Source: Indibacter alkaliphilus LW1 (GTDB lineage Bacteria; Bacteroidota; Bacteroidia; Cytophagales; Cyclobacteriaceae). Taken from it: a stretch of DNA of 64,000 bases. Below the pieces are notes generated by a model. The model did not search any database and was not told the origin of the DNA. It was given only the letters and a program-made list of their open reading frames with translations. Below are positions 8,650 through 16,075 of this stretch, one piece after another. A program made the position numbers and the translations under genes. Location: assembly GCF_000295935.2 (NCBI RefSeq), contig NZ_ALWO02000054.1:77193-141192 (forward strand). The letters run 5' to 3'. The stretch's first letter is position 1, and every line of letters starts with the position of its first letter.

Positions 8650-9426
8650 TTACTTATCATTTTTAGGTAGGTAGTAAGACTTCCCGGAATTAGGTATTTC
8701 ATTGAATGGAATATTGTAGATGTATTCCAAAAAGGCTGCCTGATTACTGGATTCCGTTTGCTCAAAATCCAGGATTTTACGGTCTTTCATAAAGTAGGCT
8801 TTATCAGCATAAGAAAGTGCCAGGTTTGGATCATGCATGATGGCGATTACTGTCATGCCTTTGTCACACATTCTTCTTAGAGACTGCATGACATAGGTTT
8901 GATAATATACATCCAAGTGGTTGGTGGGTTCATCCAATAAGATGATAGGAGGTTGTTGTACCATGACTCTTGCAATCATGACCAATTGCTGCTCACCTCC
9001 ACTGAGGTCTGAATAGGGTCTGTCGGCTAAGTGGCCAATTCCAAGCTCTTCCAATGCTTCCAGCACAAGTTTCTTGTCTGCCGCCGACGGGGAGAATCCT
9101 GAAAAGGCAGCCCGTCCCGTCAATACCACCTCTTTTACTTTGAATGGGAAAATGGGTTTGTGAGATTGTGGCATAAAACCCATGATTTTGGAGCATTGAG
9201 CAAATGATAGTTTCTTCCTCTCTTTGTCTAAAATCTTGATGGATCCGGTTTTATACTGTTCCAAACCGGTAATCAGTCCAAAAATGGTGGATTTCCCACA
9301 GCCATTCCTTCCTAGAAGTACAGTGAACTGACCTTTCTGTATATCAACATCAACCTGATCCAGGATTTTGGTAGAACCATAGCTGAAGTCCACTTTTTTA
9401 ACCGATATAGCTACTGAAGTCTTCAT
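8650..9426 (-). CDS. FepC/BtuD-type ABC transporter ATPase
   Basis: A 258-residue ATPase with Walker A LLGRNGCGKST, signature LSGGEQQL, Walker B IILLDEPTNHLD and switch His in IAIMHDPNLALSYAD. This is the pattern of ATPases that power uptake of siderophores, heme, cobalamin and chelated nickel through FecCD permeases. The best start is the ATG at 9426, which overlaps the permease stop by 4 bp (ATGA); an in-frame TTG at 9432 is less likely. The cargo is inferred as a nickel chelate from its neighbours. Confidence 0.9.
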   Translation of the reverse strand: MKTSVAISVKKVDFSYGSTKILDQVDVDIQKGQFTVLLGRNGCGKSTIFGLITGLEQYKTGSIKILDKERKKLSFAQCSKIMGFMPQSHKPIFPFKVKEVVLTGRAAFSGFSPSAADKKLVLEALEELGIGHLADRPYSDLSGGEQQLVMIARVMVQQPPIILLDEPTNHLDVYYQTYVMQSLRRMCDKGMTVIAIMHDPNLALSYADKAYFMKDRKILDFEQTESSNQAAFLEYIYNIPFNEIPNSGKSYYLPKNDK

Positions 9427-10436
9427 ACCCAATTGATCTTATTTTTTTTCATCAGAAATAAGAAAAATGGAGCGCCGAGCAGCATGGTAAAAATCCCAAT
9501 GGGAATCTCAAACTCCATCAATGATCTTGAGAAATTATCGATCAGAAGTAGAAAAGAACCTCCGAAGAATATATTGGCAGGTATGCTTCTTACATTGTCC
9601 GGGCCAACAAGCATTCTTGTAAGGTGTGGGACAAATAGGCCGTATAAGCTGATTATTCCTGCGGCTGCCACCGACGCTGAGGTGATTAACGTGGCGAGTG
9701 ATACCAGAATAATTTTGTCTTTTTGAGGGTTTACCCCCACAGCTTTGGCCTCGACATCTCCCAATGCCAAAAGGTTCAATCTCCAGCGCATGATGAAAAT
9801 GCCTGTAATTCCTATGGCTATTGGGGTTATGGCATGACCGATTTTGCCCCATGATGCATGATGCAGGTTACCCATAGTCCATTGGACAATGGCTTGGAGT
9901 TGATAAGGGTCTGACATGTATTGGACAATAGTGAGGCATGCAGTGAAAATCCCTGAGACAATCATTCCGGAAAGAATGACACCGATAATGGAGCTGTTTT
10001 TCCCGGAAAATGAAAAAATATAGGTTAACAGGACAGAGGCCAAGCCAAATATAAAGGCCGAAATATTAATTTGTACCAAAGGAAATGCGATGGCAAGCGC
10101 CGCTCCAAAGGCAGAACCCGAAGAAATGCCCAGCACATAGGGGTCGACAAGTGGATTTCTGAATACGCTTTGCAAAGCAGAACCGGATACCGCAAGAGCA
10201 CTTCCTATCAAAAAGGTCAAAAGCACTCTTGGAAGTCGAATTCGCTCCAGAATGTTTTTGCCCAAAGCTACTTCAGAACTCACTTCTCCGACTTCCATCA
10301 TACCAAGCCTCAGCCTAATCCACTCTCCGAACATTTCCCAGGTTACCACAGTGCTACCCGGCCCAACGCTGAGTGAATAGCATATCAAAGGAATCGGAAT
10401 TCCATATATAAGGAAGTTTGCCGCTGTATTCTTCAT
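9423..10436 (-). CDS. FecCD/BtuC-family ABC transporter permease
   Basis: A 337-residue permease with about nine to ten membrane segments and the FecCD hallmarks RLPRVLLTFLIGSALAVSGSALQ, RNPLVDPYVLGISSGSAFGA and the cytoplasmic EAKAVGVNP coupling region. It would dimerise with two ATPase subunits (next gene) and take cargo from the binding lipoprotein (previous gene). It overlaps both neighbours by 4 bp (ATGA), so translation is probably coupled. Family assignment is firm. Substrate could be a metal chelate, heme or cobalamin; the urease/HypAB context favours nickel. Confidence 0.92.
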   Translation of the reverse strand: MKNTAANFLIYGIPIPLICYSLSVGPGSTVVTWEMFGEWIRLRLGMMEVGEVSSEVALGKNILERIRLPRVLLTFLIGSALAVSGSALQSVFRNPLVDPYVLGISSGSAFGAALAIAFPLVQINISAFIFGLASVLLTYIFSFSGKNSSIIGVILSGMIVSGIFTACLTIVQYMSDPYQLQAIVQWTMGNLHHASWGKIGHAITPIAIGITGIFIMRWRLNLLALGDVEAKAVGVNPQKDKIILVSLATLITSASVAAAGIISLYGLFVPHLTRMLVGPDNVRSIPANIFFGGSFLLLIDNFSRSLMEFEIPIGIFTMLLGAPFFLFLMKKNKINWV

Positions 10437-11500
10437 AAGAAAAGTTGCTTAGCTTTTTCTTCATAAAGTCCTGTCATGATCTCTTTGCGGAATTCGTCTA
10501 AATCCAGTTCAGGATTGTCACCATAGGCAACTTCGTGAAGTTCCAAGGCCATGTACATGATCTTTAGTGTGTGAGGGTCATAAAAAAAAGCCGGTTCGAA
10601 TACGTGAATGTTTTTTTCTGCGATGGCCCGCATACTGCTCAATTCGCGTGCATTCAATAAATCCTCCTGCTTGCTGTTCCAGAGCAGCATGATATCAGGA
10701 TCCCATGCAATTAGGCTTTCGGGATTGATGTTAGGCGTATCAATGTCAAATGGACAGGCATTCTCCACCCCCGCCAGATCAAAGCATTCGTGCATACGGC
10801 TGCTCCTTCCTGATGTGGAATAAATCCTGCCACCCGACCAAGCATAGTAAACCTTCTTTTTTTTATTGATATGGGATGTTTTTTCGCGGATTTCAAGAAG
10901 CTTGGTTTCGGTAAAGCCCAGCAATTCTCTGGCTCGGCTCTCTGTCCCCGTCAATATTCCTATTCCTAAAAGCTCTTCATACAACTGTTCGTTATTGCTT
11001 GGAGAGACTGCGAACACCGCTATTCCAAATGACTCAAGAATTTCTATTGCTCCCGATTGTCCGGAGGCCATTATGACAAGATCAGGCTTTAATGCTACTA
11101 CTGATTCCAGATTGGTGGAGTTTTCCCAATTACCGGGAGCTGCTATTTCCCGCCTAGCTATCCTAGGATCCAATAACCCAAAATACTTGAAGGTTTCTGG
11201 GTTGGTGTAAATATTATGCTGAATGCCTACCAAACTCTTTTCAGCACCAAGCATGTATAAGCCATCCAAGGCTCCTTGGTATAAGACCACTGTCCGTTTA
11301 GCGGGACTGGAAAGAGAAACAGATTTACCCCTTGCATCTGTAGCTGATAAAAGGGTGGTGTTAGAAGATTCTTCTTCAGGGGACTCGGAGTTGCAAGAAA
11401 ATAAACCTAACAAACACATGAATAAAACTGCTATACCAATCAATAATATGAATCCGTTCATTTTTCTTGAGGGTCTTTTCAAACATTGGTGTTTTGACAT
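10433..11500 (-). CDS. Substrate-binding lipoprotein (FecB/BtuF-like, TroA fold)
   Basis: This protein of about 355 residues is the periplasmic binding component of the FecCD transporter. After a basic N-terminus and a hydrophobic segment comes a probable lipobox ending GLFSC, then a Ser/Glu linker and two TroA-type lobes (LKPDLVIMASGQSGA in lobe 1, INPESLIAWDPDIMLLW in lobe 2). I chose the ATG at 11500: a start at 11530 would lie upstream of the transcription start expected from the -7 element at 11528-11535. A start at 11461, right before the hydrophobic segment, is also possible. The interior has several His and Cys (RMHECFDLAGVENACPFD) that could contact metal. Nickel-chelate cargo is inferred from context. 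Confidence 0.82.
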   Translation of the reverse strand: MSKHQCLKRPSRKMNGFILLIGIAVLFMCLLGLFSCNSESPEEESSNTTLLSATDARGKSVSLSSPAKRTVVLYQGALDGLYMLGAEKSLVGIQHNIYTNPETFKYFGLLDPRIARREIAAPGNWENSTNLESVVALKPDLVIMASGQSGAIEILESFGIAVFAVSPSNNEQLYEELLGIGILTGTESRARELLGFTETKLLEIREKTSHINKKKKVYYAWSGGRIYSTSGRSSRMHECFDLAGVENACPFDIDTPNINPESLIAWDPDIMLLWNSKQEDLLNARELSSMRAIAEKNIHVFEPAFFYDPHTLKIMYMALELHEVAYGDNPELDLDEFRKEIMTGLYEEKAKQLFL

Positions 11501-11527
11501 ACCTTGGTTGTGATTTGAGTTTATTGC

Positions 11528-11535
11528 CAAAGGTA
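11528..11535 (-). promoter_or_regulatory. -7 element TACCTTTG for the metal-uptake operon
   Basis: Read on the minus strand, TACCTTTG is a perfect TAnnTTTG. The ATTAGA-type array upstream begins exactly 11 bp away (unit at 11546), the same distance as in the urease promoter at 20096-20114. Transcription should start near 11524, giving a leader of about 25 nt to the ATG at 11500. Confidence 0.6.
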
Positions 11536-11545
11536 TTCAGGAGGT

Positions 11546-11595
11546 ATTAGAAGGGGGTAAAGGTGGGATTAGAGTGGAATTAAAATTCGATTAGA
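11546..11595 (-). promoter_or_regulatory. 11-bp-phased operator array (uptake operon)
   Basis: Plus-strand units ATTAGA (11546), GTAAAG (11557, weak), ATTAGA (11568), ATTAAA (11579) and ATTAGA (11590) begin exactly 11 bp apart. The array overlaps the last codons of the second ureE gene. The same units at the same spacing occur at 20114-20152. Direct repeats at 11 bp are typical binding sites of OmpR/PhoB-family regulators; one such regulator is encoded at 21593-22273. Confidence 0.65.
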
Positions 11596-12067
11596 AAAAA
11601 TTACCATAGGCTTTGATCATCTGGGAGGGGTGTAGGATTCTCTCTTCAATACGCATATCAAAATCTCCTCCTTGGAGAATGCCAAAAAGATGGCCGTCAT
11701 AAGCTGCCATGACTTCTCCTTGGTCGTTAAAGAAAATGGGGATATGCTGATTTCCAATTTCAAAACAAATCCTTCCAGTTTCTATAATGTCTTTGGGACT
11801 AAGGACTAATGTGTCGCAGGATTTAATTTGAACGACCACCCTGATTCCATTTTCATCAAAAATCACGTCCCCATCCTGATAATGTACTAAGCTGCTCTTT
11901 TGAATTTGGACCCATAAATTTCTGTTGGTCTGCCTTTTGAGAGCGGATACATTTACTTCATACCATTCTAAGGACAAATAGTGAAGCTCAGAATAGTGGG
12001 CTTTTAGTGCTTCCTTAGGTATGGGGTCTTGAGTGCTCACCAAATTTAAAGGTTTTAAAGTATCCAT
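11591..12067 (-). CDS. Second UreE-like nickel chaperone
   Basis: A 158-residue protein whose C-terminal half matches UreE: GRICFEIGNQHIPIFFND, with H108 at the position of the conserved nickel-binding histidine of the UreE dimer interface. The N-terminal half is a divergent UreE-N-like beta domain. It differs clearly from the canonical UreE at 15504 and lacks a His-rich tail. It follows hypB across a hairpin terminator and precedes the uptake operon, so it sits between maturation and import genes. I infer a nickel carrier between the importer, HypAB and the urease chaperones. UreE-HypA contacts are known in Helicobacter pylori. Confidence 0.75.
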   Translation of the reverse strand: MDTLKPLNLVSTQDPIPKEALKAHYSELHYLSLEWYEVNVSALKRQTNRNLWVQIQKSSLVHYQDGDVIFDENGIRVVVQIKSCDTLVLSPKDIIETGRICFEIGNQHIPIFFNDQGEVMAAYDGHLFGILQGGDFDMRIEERILHPSQMIKAYGNFF

Positions 12068-12081
12068 GGTCAGTATATAAG

Positions 12082-12115
12082 AAAAGGTGCCTCCCGGGGA
12101 GGGCAGACACCTTTT
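12082..12115 (-). terminator. Hairpin terminator or attenuator between hypB and the second ureE
   Basis: In the minus-strand RNA an outer stem AAAAGGTG/CACCTTTT encloses an inner CCTCC/GGAGG stem, followed by TTTTCTTATA. It lies 39 bp after hypB and 14 bp before the second ureE. It could end the urease transcript or let only part of it read through. Confidence 0.65.
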
Positions 12116-12153
12116 GGATGTTAGTTAGAAATTGATCGCCTTAAGGAATGTGA

Positions 12154-12876
12154 TTAAACAGCAGAGACGGCTGTCTTGCTTTTTTTCTCCTGCACTTTGT
12201 TGACCAGCCAGTCACACCATTCATCTAAGCCTTGACCCTTAAGACTGCTAAGCGTCAACACTTCCAGGTCAGGGTTTACTTCTCTTGCATCTTTGGTGAC
12301 TGCATCTACCGAAAATGGAACATAAGGAAGCAGGTCAGCTTTGGATACTACCATTAGTTCACTGGTCAAAAACATGCGGGGGTATTTCTTGGGTTTATCG
12401 TCTCCTTCGGTCGCTGCTATGACCGTGACACGATAATCTTCGCCCAAATCGAAGGCGGCAGGACAAACCAAATTGCCCACATTTTCTATAAAGAGTAGGT
12501 CTACGCCAGATAGATCGATGTGGTCAATTGCCTGCAATATCATCTGGGCCTCAATATGGCACATCCCACCTGTGACTATCTGAAGGGCGTTGATGCCTAC
12601 TTCCTTCATCCTGACAGCATCTCTGTCGGTTTCTGGATCGCCTACGAGAACGGCCATGTTGAGCTTGTCTCTTAGCCTTTTGCCTGTTTCCTGCATCAAG
12701 GTAGTCTTGCCACTTCCAGGAGAGGAACAGACGTTGACAACCAATACACCCTCAAGCTTTTCCCTGACACTTTTGGCCACAAAGTCATTGGCTTTGAGAA
12801 GGCTGAGGTTGATATGTTCTGACTGCACTGATCCTACTGGCATGCGGTTGCTTTTTGGATTGTTTTTGGTGCTCAT
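12154..12876 (-). CDS. hypB: HypB nickel-insertion GTPase
   Basis: A 240-residue SIMIBI GTPase: P-loop SSPGSGKTT (about 51-59), GDPETDRDA switch region, metal-site motif C106-H107 in GGMCHIEA and C138 in ENVGNLVCPA, and base-recognition SKAD. The metal-site numbering matches H. pylori HypB closely. The N-terminal Cys-rich nickel motif and His-rich stretch of some HypB proteins are absent. HypB normally hands nickel to [NiFe]-hydrogenase, but none is seen here. The gene follows hypA by 2 bp within the urease operon, as expected if HypAB serve urease, which is established in H. pylori. Confidence 0.92.
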   Translation of the reverse strand: MSTKNNPKSNRMPVGSVQSEHINLSLLKANDFVAKSVREKLEGVLVVNVCSSPGSGKTTLMQETGKRLRDKLNMAVLVGDPETDRDAVRMKEVGINALQIVTGGMCHIEAQMILQAIDHIDLSGVDLLFIENVGNLVCPAAFDLGEDYRVTVIAATEGDDKPKKYPRMFLTSELMVVSKADLLPYVPFSVDAVTKDAREVNPDLEVLTLSSLKGQGLDEWCDWLVNKVQEKKSKTAVSAV

Positions 12877-12878
12877 AA

Positions 12879-13232
12879 TTAATGTGATTTATCTTGTTTG
12901 AAATCTATTTTGCTGATTTGTAATTCCTCACCCTGTACGATTTTGGAAGATGGCTTCCCACAAGTACAGACAAACCGGTGATACTTTACTTCGAAGTTAT
13001 TCTGGCAATCTGTACAATAAGCCAGAATAGGCAACAGCTTGACTTCTACTTCCACATCTGAAAGATGGGTTTCCTCTGTTTTCAAAGCTTCGAAGGCGTT
13101 TTGTATCAGGATGGGTTGTATGTTACTCAGAAGTCCGGCCTCGATTTCCACTTTGACAATCCTTTCATACCTTTTTGGATATGCTTCTTCCAAAGCTTTA
13201 AAGATGTTTCGGACTACAGATACTTCATGCAT
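12879..13232 (-). CDS. hypA: HypA nickel metallochaperone
   Basis: A 117-residue HypA with the invariant start MHEVSVVRNI (H2 and E3 form the nickel site) and the zinc ribbon C73-x2-C76 ... C89-x-C91. The second zinc pair is CxC (VCTCGK) instead of the usual CxxC, which is unusual. HypA works with HypB in delivering nickel. It lies 12 bp after ureD and 2 bp before hypB, so it is translated with the urease accessory genes. No hydrogenase genes occur in the window, which supports a urease-dedicated role. The assignment is firm. Confidence 0.92.
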   Translation of the reverse strand: MHEVSVVRNIFKALEEAYPKRYERIVKVEIEAGLLSNIQPILIQNAFEALKTEETHLSDVEVEVKLLPILAYCTDCQNNFEVKYHRFVCTCGKPSSKIVQGEELQISKIDFKQDKSH

Positions 13233-13244
13233 GGCGATTAAATT

Positions 13245-14210
13245 TTAGGCTGAAAGCACCGATTTTTTTTTCTTACTCTTGGTTTTGCCGGCATGTCGGG
13301 CTCTTGTTTCGGTGTTTTTGGATTGTTTACCTGACTGTAATTCTATTGGAGTTTTTTCAAGTTTTGGCTGTTGTATTTCAGCCGGGGAGTTTAAGTCTTT
13401 CTGAATCTTCTCTTCTTCTTTTTTATGAAGTGTGTATTCCCAGCACAATCTACCCATAGCTGTCATCCACTCGTAGAGCAACTCTCCATCATTTCCCAAA
13501 GCCCGCAGCATTACTGAGTTAGGTCCACAACTGGTAAAACCAAAAGTGATTTCCTGATATTGACCTGCAAGAATCTCGTCCAGTTCTTCCTTTAGCTGAT
13601 CACCAAAAGGAGAGGTGTATATCAAGGTCGCCTGATGTGTAAACCCTTCATAGTGTAGAAGGGACTGAATTGGAATGTCGGATGGTTGCAAAAGCTGATT
13701 GTCATAGAGCACTAAGCTACCATCTACTTTTAGTTTAGTGACAGAATGAAGGCTTTTGAACTGAAAGGATTCACCTTTGGTTACCCGACCAGAGGCGATG
13801 ATATCACCCCAGATAAGGCATGCGCTTTTGGGAATTTCTAATTCATTTACTGTTTTGAATATAGACCCTTCATAAGGCGTCACAGGATGAGGGATGAAGT
13901 GGAGCATACTATGTTCTTCCATTCTGACTTTGGTCAGTTGCAATGCGCCTTTTTCCTTCATTGGATGGATTTTGTTGAAGGATTGGGTATAGAGCCTTAG
14001 GTGGGCATTCGCTTTGACTTTAATGTCTATTTCCAATTCATCCCCTTCCATCATGCCAGGTGAAGCCGACATCATGATCATTTCCAGATGTTGGTGAAGT
14101 TTTTTATCACCATAATGCACCATCTTATAGGGGGCATTATGGTAACTTTCACCAAGATGGGTTCTGCCGTTTTCTTCGAAAGCCTCCAGGGCCATTCTGC
14201 TTTTAAGCAT
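13245..14210 (-). CDS. ureD: Urease accessory protein UreD (UreH)
   Basis: A 321-residue Ure[21 protein letters not shown] near the start, [14 protein letters not shown] and [15 protein letters not shown] in the middle, and [17 protein letters not shown] near the end of the core. UreD docks on the UreABC apoenzyme and, with UreF and UreG, guides nickel and CO2 to the active site. The core ends near residue 262. A further 55 to 60 residues form a charged tail rich in Lys, Gln and Arg ([18 protein letters not shown] at the very end) that is absent from typical UreD. The gene overlaps ureG by 8 bp. The order G-D-hypA-hypB suggests one maturation unit. Confidence 0.88.
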   Translation of the reverse strand: MLKSRMALEAFEENGRTHLGESYHNAPYKMVHYGDKKLHQHLEMIMMSASPGMMEGDELEIDIKVKANAHLRLYTQSFNKIHPMKEKGALQLTKVRMEEHSMLHFIPHPVTPYEGSIFKTVNELEIPKSACLIWGDIIASGRVTKGESFQFKSLHSVTKLKVDGSLVLYDNQLLQPSDIPIQSLLHYEGFTHQATLIYTSPFGDQLKEELDEILAGQYQEITFGFTSCGPNSVMLRALGNDGELLYEWMTAMGRLCWEYTLHKKEEEKIQKDLNSPAEIQQPKLEKTPIELQSGKQSKNTETRARHAGKTKSKKKKSVLSA

Positions 14211-14829
14211 GGTCTTCTGAGGTTTCCAACAAGGCGTGGGTTTTAATCCATCCGATCACCTTGTCCAGGTTTTCTAAAGTCATAAGGTTGGTAAAAATAA
14301 ATGGACGGTCACCTCTCATACGTTTGGCATCCCTTTCCATTACGCCGAGATCAGCTCCGACATAAGGGGCAAGATCAATTTTATTGATCATCAAAAGATC
14401 CGAGCGGGTAATTCCAGGTCCTCCTTTTCTTGGGATTTTTTCACCCTCTGCCACATCAATTACAAAAATGGTCACATCGGCTAAATCTGGACTGAATGTG
14501 GCCGAAAGGTTGTCCCCTCCGCTTTCCACAAAGACAATTTCTGTATCTGGGTGTCTGGCAACCAGTTCCTCAACAGCTTCCAGGTTCATAGAAGCATCTT
14601 CGCGGATAGCAGTGTGAGGACATCCGCCCGTTTCCACACCTGCAATTCTGTCTGCTGGGAGGCTTGAATTTTTTTGCAAAAACTGCGCATCTTCTTGTGT
14701 ATAGATGTCATTGGTGACCACACATATAGAATAGTCGTCTTTCATCTTGCGTGTAAGTCTTTCGATCAAGGCGGTTTTACCTGATCCTACCGGACCGGCT
14801 ACTCCAATTCTGACATGTTTTCTTTCCAT
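14203..14829 (-). CDS. ureG: Urease accessory GTPase UreG
   Basis: A 208-residue UreG: P-loop [15 protein letters not shown] (8-22), [15 protein letters not shown] with the CPH metal motif, [17 protein letters not shown], and base-recognition motif [13 protein letters not shown]. UreG dimerises with nickel and GTP and releases nickel into the UreABC-UreFD complex. Length is normal (about 200-210). It lies 22 bp after ureF and overlaps ureD by 8 bp. Nothing odd is seen. Confidence 0.95.
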   Translation of the reverse strand: MERKHVRIGVAGPVGSGKTALIERLTRKMKDDYSICVVTNDIYTQEDAQFLQKNSSLPADRIAGVETGGCPHTAIREDASMNLEAVEELVARHPDTEIVFVESGGDNLSATFSPDLADVTIFVIDVAEGEKIPRKGGPGITRSDLLMINKIDLAPYVGADLGVMERDAKRMRGDRPFIFTNLMTLENLDKVIGWIKTHALLETSEDHA

Positions 14830-14851
14830 AATAATTGAATGATTTAGTTTC

Positions 14852-15538
14852 TTAGGATATGTAAAGTCTTGAATATTGTTTTTCGTGTTGCATGCATCTG
14901 ATCTCCTGACCTATAGCGCATAAGCCCACTAGGTCAGGATCTAATTCTTCTTGCTTTTCAACCAGCTCTGAAATCAATCCCTGTAAGTTGAAAAGGATTT
15001 TTTGGCTATCATTTTGACTGATAGGAACCAATTTTGCACAGTTGGTGACAATTCCGTTGAGTGTATTGTAATAGAATGCGGAAAGCGTGTCTTTGAGTGT
15101 TAAACCATTGGCATAGGCATACATGGCAAAGGCGACTGGATAATGCCCATGTAATATTCCGGTTTGAATTTTTTTCAGGTAGTTTTTGCACTTGACATCA
15201 GTCTTAAGATCAAGAGTTAATTTTAAAAAACGGATAGCCAACCTTCGGCTTGCCTCCCTGATTTCTTTGGGTGCTTTTATTGCAGTAATAAATTCATCCT
15301 GTTTTTGAAATTTGGAAGTATGTTGTTTTTCATAAAGCATTCCCCAAGTCTGAGCCAAAAAAGCTGCATCATTATAATAAACGTTATCACGGATCATGTT
15401 TTCAGCATAAATCGTGGAAGTAGCTACATCATGGACCAAGCCCTGACTTACATAAGATTCCAGCCCATAAGAGTGGGTAAACCCTCCAATAGGAAACATA
15501 GAGTCATTGATTTGCAGTAATGTTAATAGGGGATTCAT
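14852..15538 (-). CDS. ureF: Urease accessory protein UreF
   Basis: About 228 residues from the ATG at 15538 ([20 protein letters not shown]); earlier in-frame Met codons lie inside ureE and are unlikely starts. Hallmarks are [18 protein letters not shown] and the helical core [18 protein letters not shown]. UreF forms the UreF2D2 platform that recruits the UreG dimer and gates nickel transfer. It overlaps the end of ureE by 35 bp, so the two are probably translationally coupled. Confidence 0.92.
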   Translation of the reverse strand: MNPLLTLLQINDSMFPIGGFTHSYGLESYVSQGLVHDVATSTIYAENMIRDNVYYNDAAFLAQTWGMLYEKQHTSKFQKQDEFITAIKAPKEIREASRRLAIRFLKLTLDLKTDVKCKNYLKKIQTGILHGHYPVAFAMYAYANGLTLKDTLSAFYYNTLNGIVTNCAKLVPISQNDSQKILFNLQGLISELVEKQEELDPDLVGLCAIGQEIRCMQHEKQYSRLYIS

Positions 15539-16028
15539 CTTGTATCTTGTGTTTAAGTTTGATCCTGGCAGTAGTTTTGAATTCATGTTTATTGACCCGC
15601 AGCGCATGTGTCTTCAATAATTTCCTTGTTTCCTTTCTGGGTTCATATCCGAATCTATCCAATAAGGTAAAAAGAGGATTTTCATACTCAACAAGGACCT
15701 CTCCCTCATCACTTATGAAAATCGGAAGGTGTTTATTGCCAATTTCGAAGCAGATCACCCCCATATCCTTGTGACTTTTAGGTTTGAAGACTATGCATGC
15801 TGTGGGCTTTATCCGTACCCTGATACTGAAGCTTTCATCCAGATAAAGGATATCGCCATCCTCAAGTGGGGTACTATCTTTGCGTACTCCGATTTCCCTA
15901 CCATTCCGGGTTGTTTTGCGGAAAATGGTTTTGGATGTTTCAAACCAATCCAGTTCCAAGGTGTCCTCCTCCACAGACTCCGGAATTTTACTGTTCGTAA
16001 ATTTTCCCTTACCAAATATCCTGATCAT
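15504..16028 (-). CDS. ureE: Urease accessory nickel chaperone UreE
   Basis: A 174-residue UreE: N-terminal beta domain (about 1-75) and ferredoxin-like C-domain with VICFEIGNKHLPIFISD, where H100 is the conserved nickel ligand at the dimer interface, then LLDRFGYEPRKETRKLLKTHALR. There is no His-rich C-terminal tail; the last 25 residues are basic and read into the start of ureF. It lies 47 bp after ureC across a stable hairpin. A second, divergent UreE is encoded at 11591. Confidence 0.88.
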   Translation of the reverse strand: MIRIFGKGKFTNSKIPESVEEDTLELDWFETSKTIFRKTTRNGREIGVRKDSTPLEDGDILYLDESFSIRVRIKPTACIVFKPKSHKDMGVICFEIGNKHLPIFISDEGEVLVEYENPLFTLLDRFGYEPRKETRKLLKTHALRVNKHEFKTTARIKLKHKIQDESPINITANQ

Positions 16029-16038
16029 AATTAAAGTA

Positions 16039-16063
16039 GATCTGGAGGGATCACCCCCAGATC
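16039..16063 (-). promoter_or_regulatory. Intercistronic hairpin between ureC and ureE
   Basis: In the RNA, GATCTGGGGG pairs with CCC-T-CCAGATC (one bulged T) around a TGAT loop. It is followed by TACTTTAATT and the ureE ATG. There is only a weak U-tract, so I read it as an attenuator or 3-prime stabiliser that keeps structural-gene RNA above accessory-gene RNA. Confidence 0.5.
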
Positions 16064-16075
16064 AGATTATGTTGT

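Noticed and set aside
5628-11500. Plain ferric-siderophore uptake operon
   Set aside because: The protein families allow it and it cannot be excluded. But location within the urease/hypAB block and the shared operator array make nickel more likely.
12154-13232. Remains of a [NiFe]-hydrogenase maturation cluster
   Set aside because: No hypCDEF or hydrogenase subunit occurs in the window, and hypAB are packed tightly with urease genes, so a urease role is the simpler reading.
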